Below are positions 42,016 through 52,549 of a stretch of 64,000 nucleotides of DNA, piece after piece. The notes under the pieces were generated by a model. The model ran no database searches, was not told the origin of the DNA, and worked only from the letters and a program-made list of their open reading frames with translations. The DNA lies in NCBI GenBank assembly GCA_030063045.1, contig JAQSEB010000034.1:806001-870000 (forward strand), written 5' to 3'. The stretch is from Pratylenchus scribneri (lineage: Eukaryota > Nematoda > Chromadorea > Rhabditida > Pratylenchidae). Both the position numbers and the translations under genes were made by a program. The number at the start of each line of letters is the position of its first letter. The stretch's first letter is position 1.

Positions 42016-45000
42016 TCAGTATGGACGAGAACGATCGGGGCCACCATATCCGCCACCTCCCCCATAGCCGCGCATTGGTCCGCCACCACCTCCTCCTGGA
42101 ATTTTTAAATTAAATTTTTAATAGGTTAATTTTATTTTTTTATTGGCTTAAAATTAAGTTTTATAACAATAATATTTACCATATGGCCCTTGGGGTGGTC
42201 CTCCTTGATAATATCCGCCACCCATTGGTCCTCCTGGCCCTTCGCCCCCATATCCACCGCCGCCTCCATCTTGTCCTTTTGGAGCCTTGCAGGAATTGCA
42301 TTCACGACGGAAGGCGAAATTGACATTTCCACATCTACAAAAAATTGATTAGAATTAATGAACAAAATGAATGCATACGGGCAAGTCCAGTCCCCTTTGC
42401 GTATTTCCAGGCCCTTTCTTCCACCGCCGCCGCCTTGACGTTCGCCTCCTCTTCCACCACCGCCACGGCCACCTGTGAGAAGATTGGTATTTTGAGGAAT
42501 ATTTGCCAAAAATTTTAATTTTCGCTTACCTCCGTCGCGTCCTGGTGGTCCGCGCCCTCCACCACCTCGACCACCGCCATCACGGCCTCCCCCACCACCG
42601 TAGTCACGACCGCCTCCGCCTCCATATCCTTGAATTATTTTTGTGCAAATTAATATTTAAAAGTGTTAAAGGTAACCTCCTCCTCCACTTCGTCCACCTC
42701 CATCGCGCATTGGACGACCACCGCCACGACTATCACCCCCTCCTCCTCCTTTGTTGCCACTAAATTTGGCCACAGAAATGCTCATAACTCCCTCGCTGCC
42801 AGGAAATGGTTGACCTGAAGTGAAAATATTTAATTTTTATTATTAATTTTGATTTCCCACCAACCATTGTATGTGCTCATGACACGTTGGGCCACTTCTT
42901 CATTGCGGAACGTGATTGTGCATTCGCCCTTTGGTCGACCAGCATCCTTGTAGATTTTGATTTTTGGCCGTCCATCTGGCCCAGATTCAACGTCGCCCTG
43001 CTCCATGCTGAACACATCGTGGATGAATTGTTCGTTGGCACTGAAATATGAATTTATAATATAAAGGATTTTTGGATAGATTTGAGATTTTATTATTAAA
43101 TTTTATTAGAAAATCATTTAATTTTCTATATGTTTAATATCTATATTTAACTAACTCCAAAGGAAGACCCGAAAAGTAGAGAATGTTCTTGCTCTCGTAT
43201 TGTTGATCACCGCCACCGCCATAGCCTCCACCGCCGCCTCCTCCTCGATCATTGCGAGAATATCCACCGCCGCCATCTCTTCCACCTCCGCCCGAACGAC
43301 GATCATTGCCTCCACCTTGAATTTAAAAAAGTATTAAATTAGGAATTAATATTTATTTTTTTACAATTAATTTCAATTAATTTTTGGACTTTGACCAAAT
43401 GTTATTAACCAGTTTAAAATATGTATAAAATATATTCGTAAAAGATGGCAAATTAATTAACATTTTACTTTTTTCATAATATCAAATGTGGTTAATTACT
43501 ATTTGGAGACCAATAGACTCAAACATAAATAATACGTACTCCAATATAAACTCATTAATAAATATACTCCAAAATTCTTTTGAACATTATTATTTTCCCT
43601 AATTTTGTATTGTTCCATTTTTAACCAAATCCACATTGACACCGTTTACCCAACAAAATACCTCTGTAACCAGCCTGACCGCCCGGTCGGTATCCCTCAC
43701 CGCCACCGGGTCTGCAAATCATCGAAATGTAATCAATCATTTAATATGAATGTGGAGGAGGGCTCGGATGAGCCCCCACACCAAGATGGATGGATGGTTC
43801 GTATTTTGTTTGTCTTTTGTGTTTGTCTGAACTCTTTGAACAATTTGTGATCATTTTACCTTTCCACCACAATAACATATTAGTATTTTCCTGTACTGAC
43901 AGACACATTTAGGATGGCGAGATGATGTGGATAAATTGATTGATTAGTGGTGTTATTTTTTTTATTTTCATCCGTAAAATTATAGATTTTAAAGAGAACT
44001 TTACCAAATAAAATCAACCCAAAGGGGGAGGGGGACCCTTCAATTTTGCAACATTTTAAGTCATCGGTACTGGTTTATCATTTTGGAAATACTTTAATAA
44101 GCTAATCCTTAACCCAGCCGTTGCCAAAATAAGCCCAGATTGTAAAATGGAAGTAAAACTTGTTGTGTTTGTGTATAATAAACTCGATTTCTTAACATTT
44201 GGGCCCTCGGCGCTTAACACGATGACCATTGACAAATTATTCAGGCCTAATAACATTTTGAAATTCGGATATTAAACCACCGAACCCCTGACTCATGAGG
44301 ATACGGATATTATTCATTTTTTGATGTACCAAATTTTGATTTAATTTAAAAAATTGCTTGCTCACCCTCGTTCATAAGGTCGACGTCCACCACCGCGATC
44401 ACCTCCTCCACCCCATTGGCCTCCTCCTCCTCCGCCGCCGCCGCCTCCATAACCTCCTCCCGGTCCGCTGCCATAGCCTCCGCCCGGTGGTCCACCGACG
44501 AATGCATTCAATGGTGGAGGGCCTCCTCGTTGTGGTGGTCCGCCGCCTCCTCCAGACCATGCTCCCGGTGGTGGTGGGCGGCCTTGCGCCGCCGGATTTG
44601 GTTGCGATGGAGGGAAAACGGGCGCATTTCTTAAATAAAAATAATTAGAATATTAGCTTTAATTTGTTAATTTTGATTTAAAAAACAGTTCTCTATATGC
44701 AGATTTACGCCCAAAATAAACCTTCAAAATTGTCTCCGCTCAATTCACTAGCAAAAATAACCCACCCATAATATTGGTTTTGTCCATACGGATTTGTTGG
44801 TTGTGGCGGCACCGCACCGGCTCCACCGCCATATTGTTGTGGTGGCATTGCGGGTGCACCGGCACCACCATAATTGCCTGCAATTGGCTGTTGCGCAGAT
44901 TGTCCATAGGCTTGTTGCTGACCAACTTAAGTATAATTTTATGATTGCTATTCCCAAATCTATAAAACCTTGTGGAGGTGGTGCCGGTTGGGAAGCATTA

Positions 45001-45256
45001 GACTGATCAAAATAGGCTCGATATGCTCCACCATTCTTAATCCGAAATTAAATTGATATACAACTTGACCAAAAAACCTCTTGGCCCGGTTGTTGACTTT
45101 GTTGGGGCTGTGCGGCTCGCCCGCCTCCTTGTGCATAATATTGTTGCCAAGCTTCGTATTGTTGCTGTGCCAGCTTCAAAAATTACAATTTTATATCCAT
45201 CGACAATCCAAAAAAACCTGTGGATCATAGGCAGCACCTTGGGCTTGTTGACTCAT
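42016..45256 (-). CDS. FUS/EWS/TAF15-like RNA-binding protein (FUST-1-like)
   Basis: Nuclear RNA-binding protein of the FET family. Exons in minus order: 45256-45218, 45173-45078, 45035-44969, 44925-44766, 44629-44366, 43711-43662, 43315-43156, 43040-42865, 42814-42677, 42628-42530, 42472-42379, 42334-42180, 42095-42016. The N-terminus is a Gln/Tyr/Ala-rich prion-like domain ([20 protein letters not shown]). RGG/glycine repeats follow, then an RRM (RNP2 [33 protein letters not shown]1 region [19 protein letters not shown]), more RGG, one RanBP2-type zinc finger ([20 protein letters not shown], then CKAPKG), and a final Gly-rich tail ending DRSRPY. The RRPY/RPY end resembles the FET proline-tyrosine nuclear localisation signal. 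The finger has only one residue between its first two cysteines, which is unusual. An acceptor (TTTCAG) lies 27 nt upstream of ATG. Confidence 0.9.
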
Positions 45257-45795
45257 TGTTGTATTTGTATTGTTGTAGTTTGCTGAAAAGAATGACTTTT
45301 TCAATATGTTCAGCATCAAAATACTTACCGGGTAATGCTGTAGACAACTCAAATTCAAAAGCAATTCGTTTTTCTCACAATTTATTAATCCAAAATTTAC
45401 TGCTATAAAATTCATTTTATTTAATTATTCGAATGTGGGGGGCAGAGGATTGGGTTTAAATTTTAAAATTGGATTAAACATTTAGTTCCAAGCTTCCAAC
45501 TTCCAACAAAATTAATATATGACATTGATCTCCTAATTTGGTAGTGAAATTCCAATTCCACAGGCACATCACGAAAATCCAACGTCATTCATTCATAAAA
45601 AATCGATAATTTGTGAAAATCAGAACACCAAATATGTAAATTTTTTAAAATAAATTATTATTTTATTCAAGAATTAAATTAAAAATCAGAATAAACAATA
45701 AAACAAACAAATGTGATTTTTATTTGAAGTCAAAATATTTAAATACAACGTTTCAATCATCCCAGTTTTTATCCTTCTTCTTTTGCCTTCATTCA
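45257..45795. other. intergenic region between the FUS-like and zinc-knuckle-SUMO genes
   Basis: 539 nt between two same-strand genes. It holds the 3' UTR of the SUMO-fusion gene and the 5' leader of the FUS-like gene. It may be an intercistronic region of a two-gene operon or a promoter. No coding frame is credible. Confidence 0.45.
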
Positions 45796-46959
45796 TTAGA
45801 GTTGGTCGCTGCCACCCAGCTGCTCTTGGTAGACCTGAAGATGAGAACGAATTGATTAGTTAATTGTGCTCTTGATTGAAAATTTAACATACCTCAATGA
45901 TATCGTCTTCTTCCATTTCCAAGCTTTTGGGAGTGTCCACGTCGTTAATTCGGCGACCATCGAACAGGAAGCGTAGAGAACCGACCTAAAATGATTATTA
46001 TTATTATGAATGTTATTAGCCTTCCCATCCTAAGAATTTACCGAAAAAAACAAACCGTGACTCCAGCGCGTTCTGTGTATGCCTTCTTCAATTTGCCCAT
46101 GCTGGTCCCATATTTCATTCGGAAATGGACTTCATTGGAATCCTGAATTAAAATCATTATAATTCAAGAAAATTCCAAAAAAAATACAAACCTGGCCAAC
46201 CACTTTGAGTTTGATGTATTTCGCCTCCTCCACCGGGTGCCGCGCCTCCTCCTCCACCAGTTGCTGCCCATCCTCATCACCTCCGCCTCCTTGTTCAGTG
46301 CAATTTCGAGCAATGTGTCCTTGTCGGCGGCACAAGTAGCAAACTGAAAATTTGATTTTAATGGAACGCATAATCAAAAATTATTTACAGAGTGGATTGG
46401 GGCATTCCCGCGAGAAATGACCATATTCGCCACAGTTGTGGCATGCTCCTAAATTAACAAATTACTAAGAATATAAAGGTTAAAACATACGATTTGGGCC
46501 ACCGCCTCCGCCTCCAACACCTCTGCCTCCACCACCTCCTCCTCCCAATGGGCAAAATCGAGCAATATGGTCTGGCTGGTTGCAACGATAGCAAACTGAA
46601 AAATTAAGATTTTTAGTGTATTAAGTCCACTAACCTTGGATTTCGCGGCCTTCTGTGCAATCAACAATAGCGTGACCTGGCTGGTGGCATCGGCGGCAGA
46701 CTGAAAATTTGATTTTAATGGAACGCATAATCAAAAATTATTTACGGAGTGGGCTGGGGCATTCACGCGAGAAGTGACCAAATTCGCCACAGTTGCAACA
46801 GAAGCCTAAATTAAAAAAATGATTTAATAAAAAGGATTATTATAAACATACGGTTGCCCATTTGGCAATCCCGCGCTTGATGTCCCGGCTGTCCACAATT
46901 GTAACAATCTTAAGAACAAATTGAATTCAATGTGAATATAATTCCAACTTACTTTGCAT
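45796..46959 (-). CDS. CNBP-like CCHC zinc-knuckle protein fused to SUMO
   Basis: Exons in minus order: 46959-46953, 46908-46852, 46805-46746, 46700-46635, 46595-46491, 46448-46389, 46343-46192, 46142-46056, 45985-45893, 45834-45796; every phase closes. The N-terminal half has six CX2CX4HX4C knuckles: [85 protein letters not shown] Gly/Arg spacer follows knuckle 4. Exon 7 continues from the sixth knuckle through an acidic linker into YIKLKVVGQ, the first strand of SUMO. The rest is a full SUMO nearly identical to C. elegans SMO-1: [57 protein letters not shown], then a four-residue tail SDQL after the di-glycine. There is no in-frame Met between knuckle 6 and SUMO strand 2. Zinc knuckles suggest single-stranded nucleic-acid binding; the GG end suggests it can be matured and conjugated. 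Confidence 0.9.
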
Positions 46960-48747
46960 TTTGATGATGAATTTGGATGATTGATTTTTGTTTTTGTTGT
47001 TGAATTTTCAAATTTAAGTATTGCTGAATAATATTCGTTAAAATAACATGATTAATAAATAAAATTTGATTCGATTATCCAAGCCGACCACCCGCAAAAT
47101 TTTGGGGTTAAATTGGTTTCATTCGATCTCTTATGGTATTTATTGTACGAATTGAGCCTGATTTGTTAAAAGTCAAAACTGTTTTTTTTTCTGCAAAACA
47201 AGGAATTTCTTTTCTGCAAAAAATATTTTCCCTCGAATTCCGATGTCGATTTTCTGCTTGCTGTTTGCGTCTGATTCTGACTTCTGCTTCTGCGTCGGCG
47301 TCGGGAAATACATTTCGCCAATTTTTTTCAGCTACAATATTCCGGTAAACAATTCAAAAATTAAATAACCACCTCTTAAAACTACAGTAAGCTAAACATC
47401 CTATTAACAAGTTGAAGACAGCTCTATGAATTTAATTTGGATTAATTATTACTTTTGATGTAAAAAAGGATGATTTTAAAAATAATTAAACCAGCATGCC
47501 TGTCAGTTCTTGGTTTAATGTGATTTCCGATTTTAAAGCTTTAAGTATTCCTTTTTTTACTCGTTTTCCAATTTATTTTCCTTCCTTTGGAATTCTTTTG
47601 TGCAGAAATCGTGTCTTTCTTGCCGTGGATGGATGGTGTCATAAAGCGGAGACGGCAATTACCAAATTGGGCGATGGAGGAAATAAACATATGGACAAAA
47701 TGCCCTTCCAGCGATAGCCTAGCCTTTGCACATTCCCTTTTTGAAAAGAGTAAAAAAGGAGATTTCTGTTTTTTAGCCTTTAGAAAGGCTTTTCACCCTT
47801 TTCCACTTAAACATGAATCGACAAGAAGCCGGCATTTTTCCTTTCATTTACCAATTTCATTGGCAAAGCCCACCCCATATTTTTGGGAACTTCCCTAATG
47901 TGTGCCTTCTTCCACTGATTGGTGCCCATTTTTCGGCCAAAACATCCCCCAATTTGGGACCCAATTCAAAATCAACCAGGCATAAAGCCGCCGCCAACCA
48001 CCGCCGGATTTGGCACCAATTCCCCCTTTTCCAACTTCCTTCCGGCTCAATTTCCAACTGCTTTTGGCTTTGGTCCATTTCATTGTCTTCATCGACCCCC
48101 TTTTCTTCTGCTGCTCCTCCTCGGCATTTTGGACCACAAAATTCGCCTAAATGCCCCATCACCTTCTTCGATGAATTTGCTGTTTATTTCAAAGGCTTTT
48201 CATCGCCACCAATTTTATTCGCTCAAAAATGCCCTCAATTCCCCTTTTATACTTTTTTGTGCATTGTGCCTAAATTTTTAATGTTTTAGGGCTTATTTTA
48301 GGGGTCAGGATTCTGCACCAAAAGATCATGATTTGGCCAAGTTTTATAGCCTCGAGAAAATGGAAAATTTATCAAAGTTAAGGCAAATTTTACACCTTTG
48401 TAGCAATGGAAAATTTGTAAAATTAATTTGGTCTGGAATGAAATGCCCTGAAGACATTAATCGAATCCATTCTCATTTGCTTCTCCATTTCTTCCATATT
48501 ACCCCAAATTTTTTGTTTTTGAATTGAATTAATTGGATTTGTTAAATCCACTTCCTCCTTAATTGGTAAATGCACATCGGCGGCTCCTTCAAAAATTCAT
48601 TCCCCCAAGCGGGGATTGGATTGAATTTCGTTATCCTCCGCCCACAATTCTCCCTTTTGGCGCATAAGTTTATTGGCACTTTCCCTCAATTCCTTTCGAT
48701 ATAAGCATCCATTTCGTCCCCATCCTTGTCCTTCTTCTTAGTTTCAG
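46960..48747. other. upstream region of the fusion gene and unresolved plus-strand sequence
   Basis: The first part should contain the promoter or trans-splice site of the zinc-knuckle-SUMO gene. From about 47.5 kb on the sequence becomes C/T-rich on the plus strand, and several long overlapping open frames appear on both strands. None shows family motifs or a consistent splice pattern, so I call no gene. Confidence 0.35.
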
Positions 48748-48988
48748 TGCATTTCTCCCCTCTACAATAATTGGCCAAGGAGCACTTTATGTCCTCACTC
48801 GAAATTCCATTCTCGGCACATTTTCCCAGCTAATTCATCCACCAGCCACCGGCGCCTTTCCCACCCATTTCCTCGTTTCGCGCACCAAACAAATTGGCCA
48901 TCCCCTTTTGGCCATTCCCAGCTATAACTCAATTAGTGGACATTCTCCTCTCAATTATTTTCCCATCGACATTTACGAAAGGGGGCAG
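48748..48988 (+). CDS. orphan coding exon, unknown membrane or secreted protein
   Basis: An 80-codon open stretch bounded by a good acceptor (TTTCAG) and a CAG|GTGCTT donor, with coding-like composition: GQGALYVLTRNSILGTFSQL, PPATGAFPTHFLVSRTKQIG, HPLLAIPSYNSISGHSPLNY, FPIDIYERGQ. The layout, a GALYVL.R strand followed by a '.IPSYN...' strand and FPIDIYE, faintly resembles the cadherin-like domain of alpha/epsilon-sarcoglycan, but the resemblance is weak. I could not connect it to other exons. The single-pass membrane exons at 57.6-58.4 kb on the same strand are a possible 3' end. Confidence 0.3.
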
Positions 48989-49293
48989 GTGCTTTTGGTT
49001 GCGCGAATTTTGCCTCAATTCTTTCCACAAATCATTCATTTTTACCTTTTTTCGTTTTACAATTTTTTTTGGGCAAATTTAGCCTCGCCTTCATTCGACC
49101 ATTGGTTTGCCAATTCTTTTATTCACATTGATTTTTAAATTTACTTATTAAAATTAAATAATAGGAGAGACCCATGAATCCAAAGAACGAATCACTTGGA
49201 CCAGAGGTCGTTTTGACGCTGCCAATGTAGCGCCATCTTCAGGATTTAGGGCTATAAGATTAAGGAGGGCTCATAGCATTGGCCTTATTGGGA

Positions 49294-49416
49294 CTACCGT
49301 AAATTCTCTATTAAAAGCACTCTCTTTTATTAGCCCCCTCTTTCTTAGACGATTTCTCTCTAGAAGTTCTCTGAAAATTAATAGCCTCGGGGCCACTTAT
49401 AAAGAATTTACGGGTA
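49294..49416. repeat. short MITE, family D
   Basis: Starts TACCGTAAATTCTCTATTA and ends AGAATTTACGGGTA, an inverted pair, over 123 nt. Related TCTATTA / TAATAGAG words occur near 59.34-59.43 and 60.34-60.47 kb. Confidence 0.6.
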
Positions 49417-49656
49417 TTTAGGCACACGGATTATGAACCCCGGAAATGATTTACTGTCGGCATCAGACCGCCCGGCTCCAAAACGACCCTCACCGTGAAT
49501 CAGAGAGGCCCAAACCAGGCCAAATTCTAGAGGCTTCTTGCCTATATATTTCATATTCAAAATTTACCATTTCAGAGCCATAAAATTTGCTATTAAATTC
49601 AACTCATTAACCAATTCCTCTCTCTACTCTATTCTGCACAATGGGCCACCAATGAA

Positions 49657-52384
49657 ATGCGCATGGATTTGCTTTTTCTATTCCGGCTTTCGACCGCCTA
49701 TTTCTGCCTCCTTTTTATCATATTCCAGCCTCTAGCATTCATCATTGGATCCCCTTTGCCCGAATATCCATTCATCAGGTCATTCATCCAATGAAATTGG
49801 CCAACGACATTTTCGAGTCTTTGTTAGAACTTAGAATAGAACAATTGGAGGCTAGGCTAGGTCCCATTTATTGAGGGCAAATATGGATGAATATGGAAGC
49901 AATAAGGAAAATTGTCCAATTGAAATGGAGGTCTATCGAATGTGTTAGCTTTTTCCATTAAGTATATTAACAGGATAATCTATGTATGGCCAATAAATTT
50001 AGTTCCTGCCAACTTTTCGCCATTTATAATAACTCATAAAGAACTGTACTAATTTTGATGTTTTTGGTATCAAATTAAAGAGCAGACTTTTGGCTATCAA
50101 ATGATATTAATTTTTTTAAATGGTTCAGTAATTGTTAAGTTATAAAGTTTGATTGTTTCCAGCAGTTCCGATTGCCTCCAAAGGAATTTAAGGAAGGAAT
50201 CCAATGATTCCAATGCCCCTTCCATTCACACCCGAATCGAGTGTTCCTTTCATTATCATTTCTATTATATTCCACACCAATCTTTATCCCCAAAATTCGC
50301 AGTTGCTTTTCCTGTGCCTCCGAAGATTACGAGGTTAGTTCGGCTCCTCTGCTGGAAATAATCAAATCGAAAAAAAATATTCAAGTCCATCTTTTTGCGC
50401 GCCAATAGCCCAGCCCTTTTCGGCCGCCCCGTCATTTTTGATCGTCTCTGCGATTCTCGATTGGAATTGGCCTCAATGAGCAGTTCGGCATTGGTACCAT
50501 GCGATTCTACTTGTATTTCCATGCTGGAGCCTCAATACTTTGGCGGTAAGGCAAATCTATGTCTTGGCTCTTGAACTATGTTTTTAGCTTAAATCCCTGA
50601 ATCATATATTCCTTCATTAATACCTTAATTATATATATTAAATCATTTTGGGGGAATGAAATACAATGAATTTGCAGGTGTTCAAAATGAACGTCGCCCA
50701 TTCACATTTGTGCGCGGCTGTGCCAGCGACATTTTCGAGCTGGCCATTGCCTCGGCCGGTCCCGAAGGAGTACCCACTGAAATTGAGGTCCAAGTCCAAA
50801 CTCATTTTATTATCATAATGGGCACATCCTAACCTAATAATCCAAATCTAAGCCATCATTAAGGCTTTTATCTATTTATTAATGGACTCCAATATATTAA
50901 CCGAAGCTAAAACAAAGAAATTAAAAGAAAGCGAATTGAGGCTTTCCATATTTATTAATGGCCGTTATTCAGATTTCACAATAATTATTTTGCATTAATT
51001 TTTGTCTTTAATAACTCCCTCCATCATCCACAGTTTCTGCATCGGACTCAGGCCTGTTTGGAATTGCCCATTAACCAAATTTGGCCACAGTTGGGCACGG
51101 CCAGCGGCTCAACAAAGTTTGAATGAATTTATTAGTAATGCTTTTGAATATTTCTTTGCAGAGAACTTGTGCGGGTCTGCAGCTGCTCGAATAGTACATA
51201 AATAATTCTAATTTTATTATATAAATTGGGATCGAAAATTTAATCAATTCAAATTTAGAATTTGAATTCTCGATAGGGGACAATTTGATTCATCAGTTCA
51301 CACCATAGGCAATTATTTTGACTATAGCTCATCGAGGCAATACTGAATTTGAAAAAATGATATTTCATTTCAAAGCTCAAAGTGCTTTCTACAAATTTGG
51401 CTTTTTTTAATTAAAGAATTCTAGCCTTAATAAAAGTTGCATGCCATTGAATGTAATAAATCCGAATTTTCTGATAGGGTGAGGAAAAGCCGTTTATTTT
51501 AAAAACATTTGTAATTTTCAATAAAAAATAAAGTGGCCACTTTTTAGAGGAAAATTGGGGCTTTCGAATGGTATATAGCCTTCATTGATTGGTTATTGCC
51601 TCGCTGAGTTATATGCAAAAGAATGGATGCCTTCTGCTGCTGAGCTGACTGTATCGTTTGTCGTTTCCTTTTACCAAATGCATTGATTGATGCCTGTGAT
51701 GAGTGAGGGTGGGGTGCATTTGGGCGCCATCACCTACCGTAATAACCAAAAGGAAAGTCACCTTTTCGCATAGCCTAAATGGACCTTCAGGCATCAATCA
51801 ATTCATTTGCTATAAGGTTACGATACAGTAGACATTAAATTCTTTTGGCCAATATCTCAGCGAGGCAATAACCAATTCGGGAAGGGGATATATCGTTGAA
51901 AAGCCCAAAATGTCTTCTATAATTTGGCCTTAATTATTTTTGAAAATCAACTTTATAAAAAGAACTATATGTCTTTGAGTGTAATGAACCCGAATTTTCT
52001 AATTGATGAGTGAGGAAAAGCTGGATTTTTCTATAAATTAATTTATTTTTTCCAAAATTATAAAAGCCACTTTTTAGAAGAGATTTAATGTTTTTGAATG
52101 ATATATCTCTTTCCAAAATTCGTTAATACCTCTCTGATCTATGGCAAAATAATAGCTTTGGGATTTAATCAGCGATATCGTTGAATTGTCCCTCATCAAT
52201 AGGAATTTGAAAGAATAACTAAATTCCACTTATTTTCATTCATTTATTAGATGAGTGCAACATTCACGATGATTTGCAAACAGCGAAATTGAGTGGCGCC
52301 GAAAAGCGAATAATGAAATGGACAAATATTTGGCTAATGGCCATTTTGGCATTGTCATCGATGCTGGCCACCATTTCAAGATGA
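49657..52384 (+). CDS. ODR-2/HOT-like Ly6-domain GPI-anchored protein
   Basis: Small cell-surface protein of the three-finger Ly6 type; the C. elegans ODR-2 family acts in neurons. Exons 49657-49778, 50303-50333, 50386-50545, 50678-50787, 51034-51116, 51162-51193, 52251-52384; phases 2,0,1,0,2,1 agree and give 223 residues. The signal peptide MRMDLLFLFRLSTAYFCLLF continues hydrophobic (IIFQPLAF). The mature domain begins CFSCASEDYESIF. Then: FDRLCDSR, LVPCDSTCISMLEPQYFGG, RRPFTFVRGCASDIF, RTQACLEL, and ELVRVCSCSNNECNIHDD, the typical C-x-C....CN ending of Ly6 domains. A polar stretch and a C-terminal hydrophobic tail (WTNIWLMAILALSSMLATIS) fit a GPI-attachment signal. Ten or more cysteines are placed as in ODR-2-like proteins. 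Intron 6 is filled by an inverted-repeat element. Confidence 0.8.
50021..50150. repeat. palindromic MITE, family A, half copy
   Basis: Left arm only: CATTTATAATAACTCATAAA, CAAATTAAAGAGCAGACTTT, GGCTATCAAATGATATTAAT. In the first intron of the Ly6 gene. Confidence 0.65.
51235..52220. repeat. inverted-repeat element, family C (~1 kb)
   Basis: The left end (TTGAATTCTCGATAGGGGAC) is mirrored by the right end (GTCCCTCATCAATAGG). Inside, two blocks with GAGGCAATA...CCAATTC, TTTATAAAAAGAACTATATG and 'gaatgtaataaatccgaattttct' words are inverted copies of each other. Related blocks occur near 60.0-60.3 and 62.1-62.5 kb. It occupies intron 6 of the Ly6 gene and encodes nothing recognisable. Confidence 0.55.
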
Positions 52385-52549
52385 GCTATTCCACTGTGAT
52401 TACTTTTTCACCTCACAATTTTCCCATAAATATATTCTCCAAAATTCTTTGTATCAATAAAAAGTAAAAGCACTCATTAATTATTTATTTTTATTCATTT
52501 TTTCAATGCTAAAAAGACATAAAGTGATAAAATTTTCGCGCATCATTTT

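Noticed and set aside
44020..44070. Fifth SINE copy in a FUS-gene intron
   Set aside because: Only the phrase around TTCAATTTTGCAACATTTTAAGTC is recognisable; the B box is not, so it was not annotated.
47857..48289. Overlapping long open frames on both strands near 48 kb
   Set aside because: They coincide with a C/T-rich tract that suppresses stops on both strands; neither strand shows conserved motifs or consistent exon phases.
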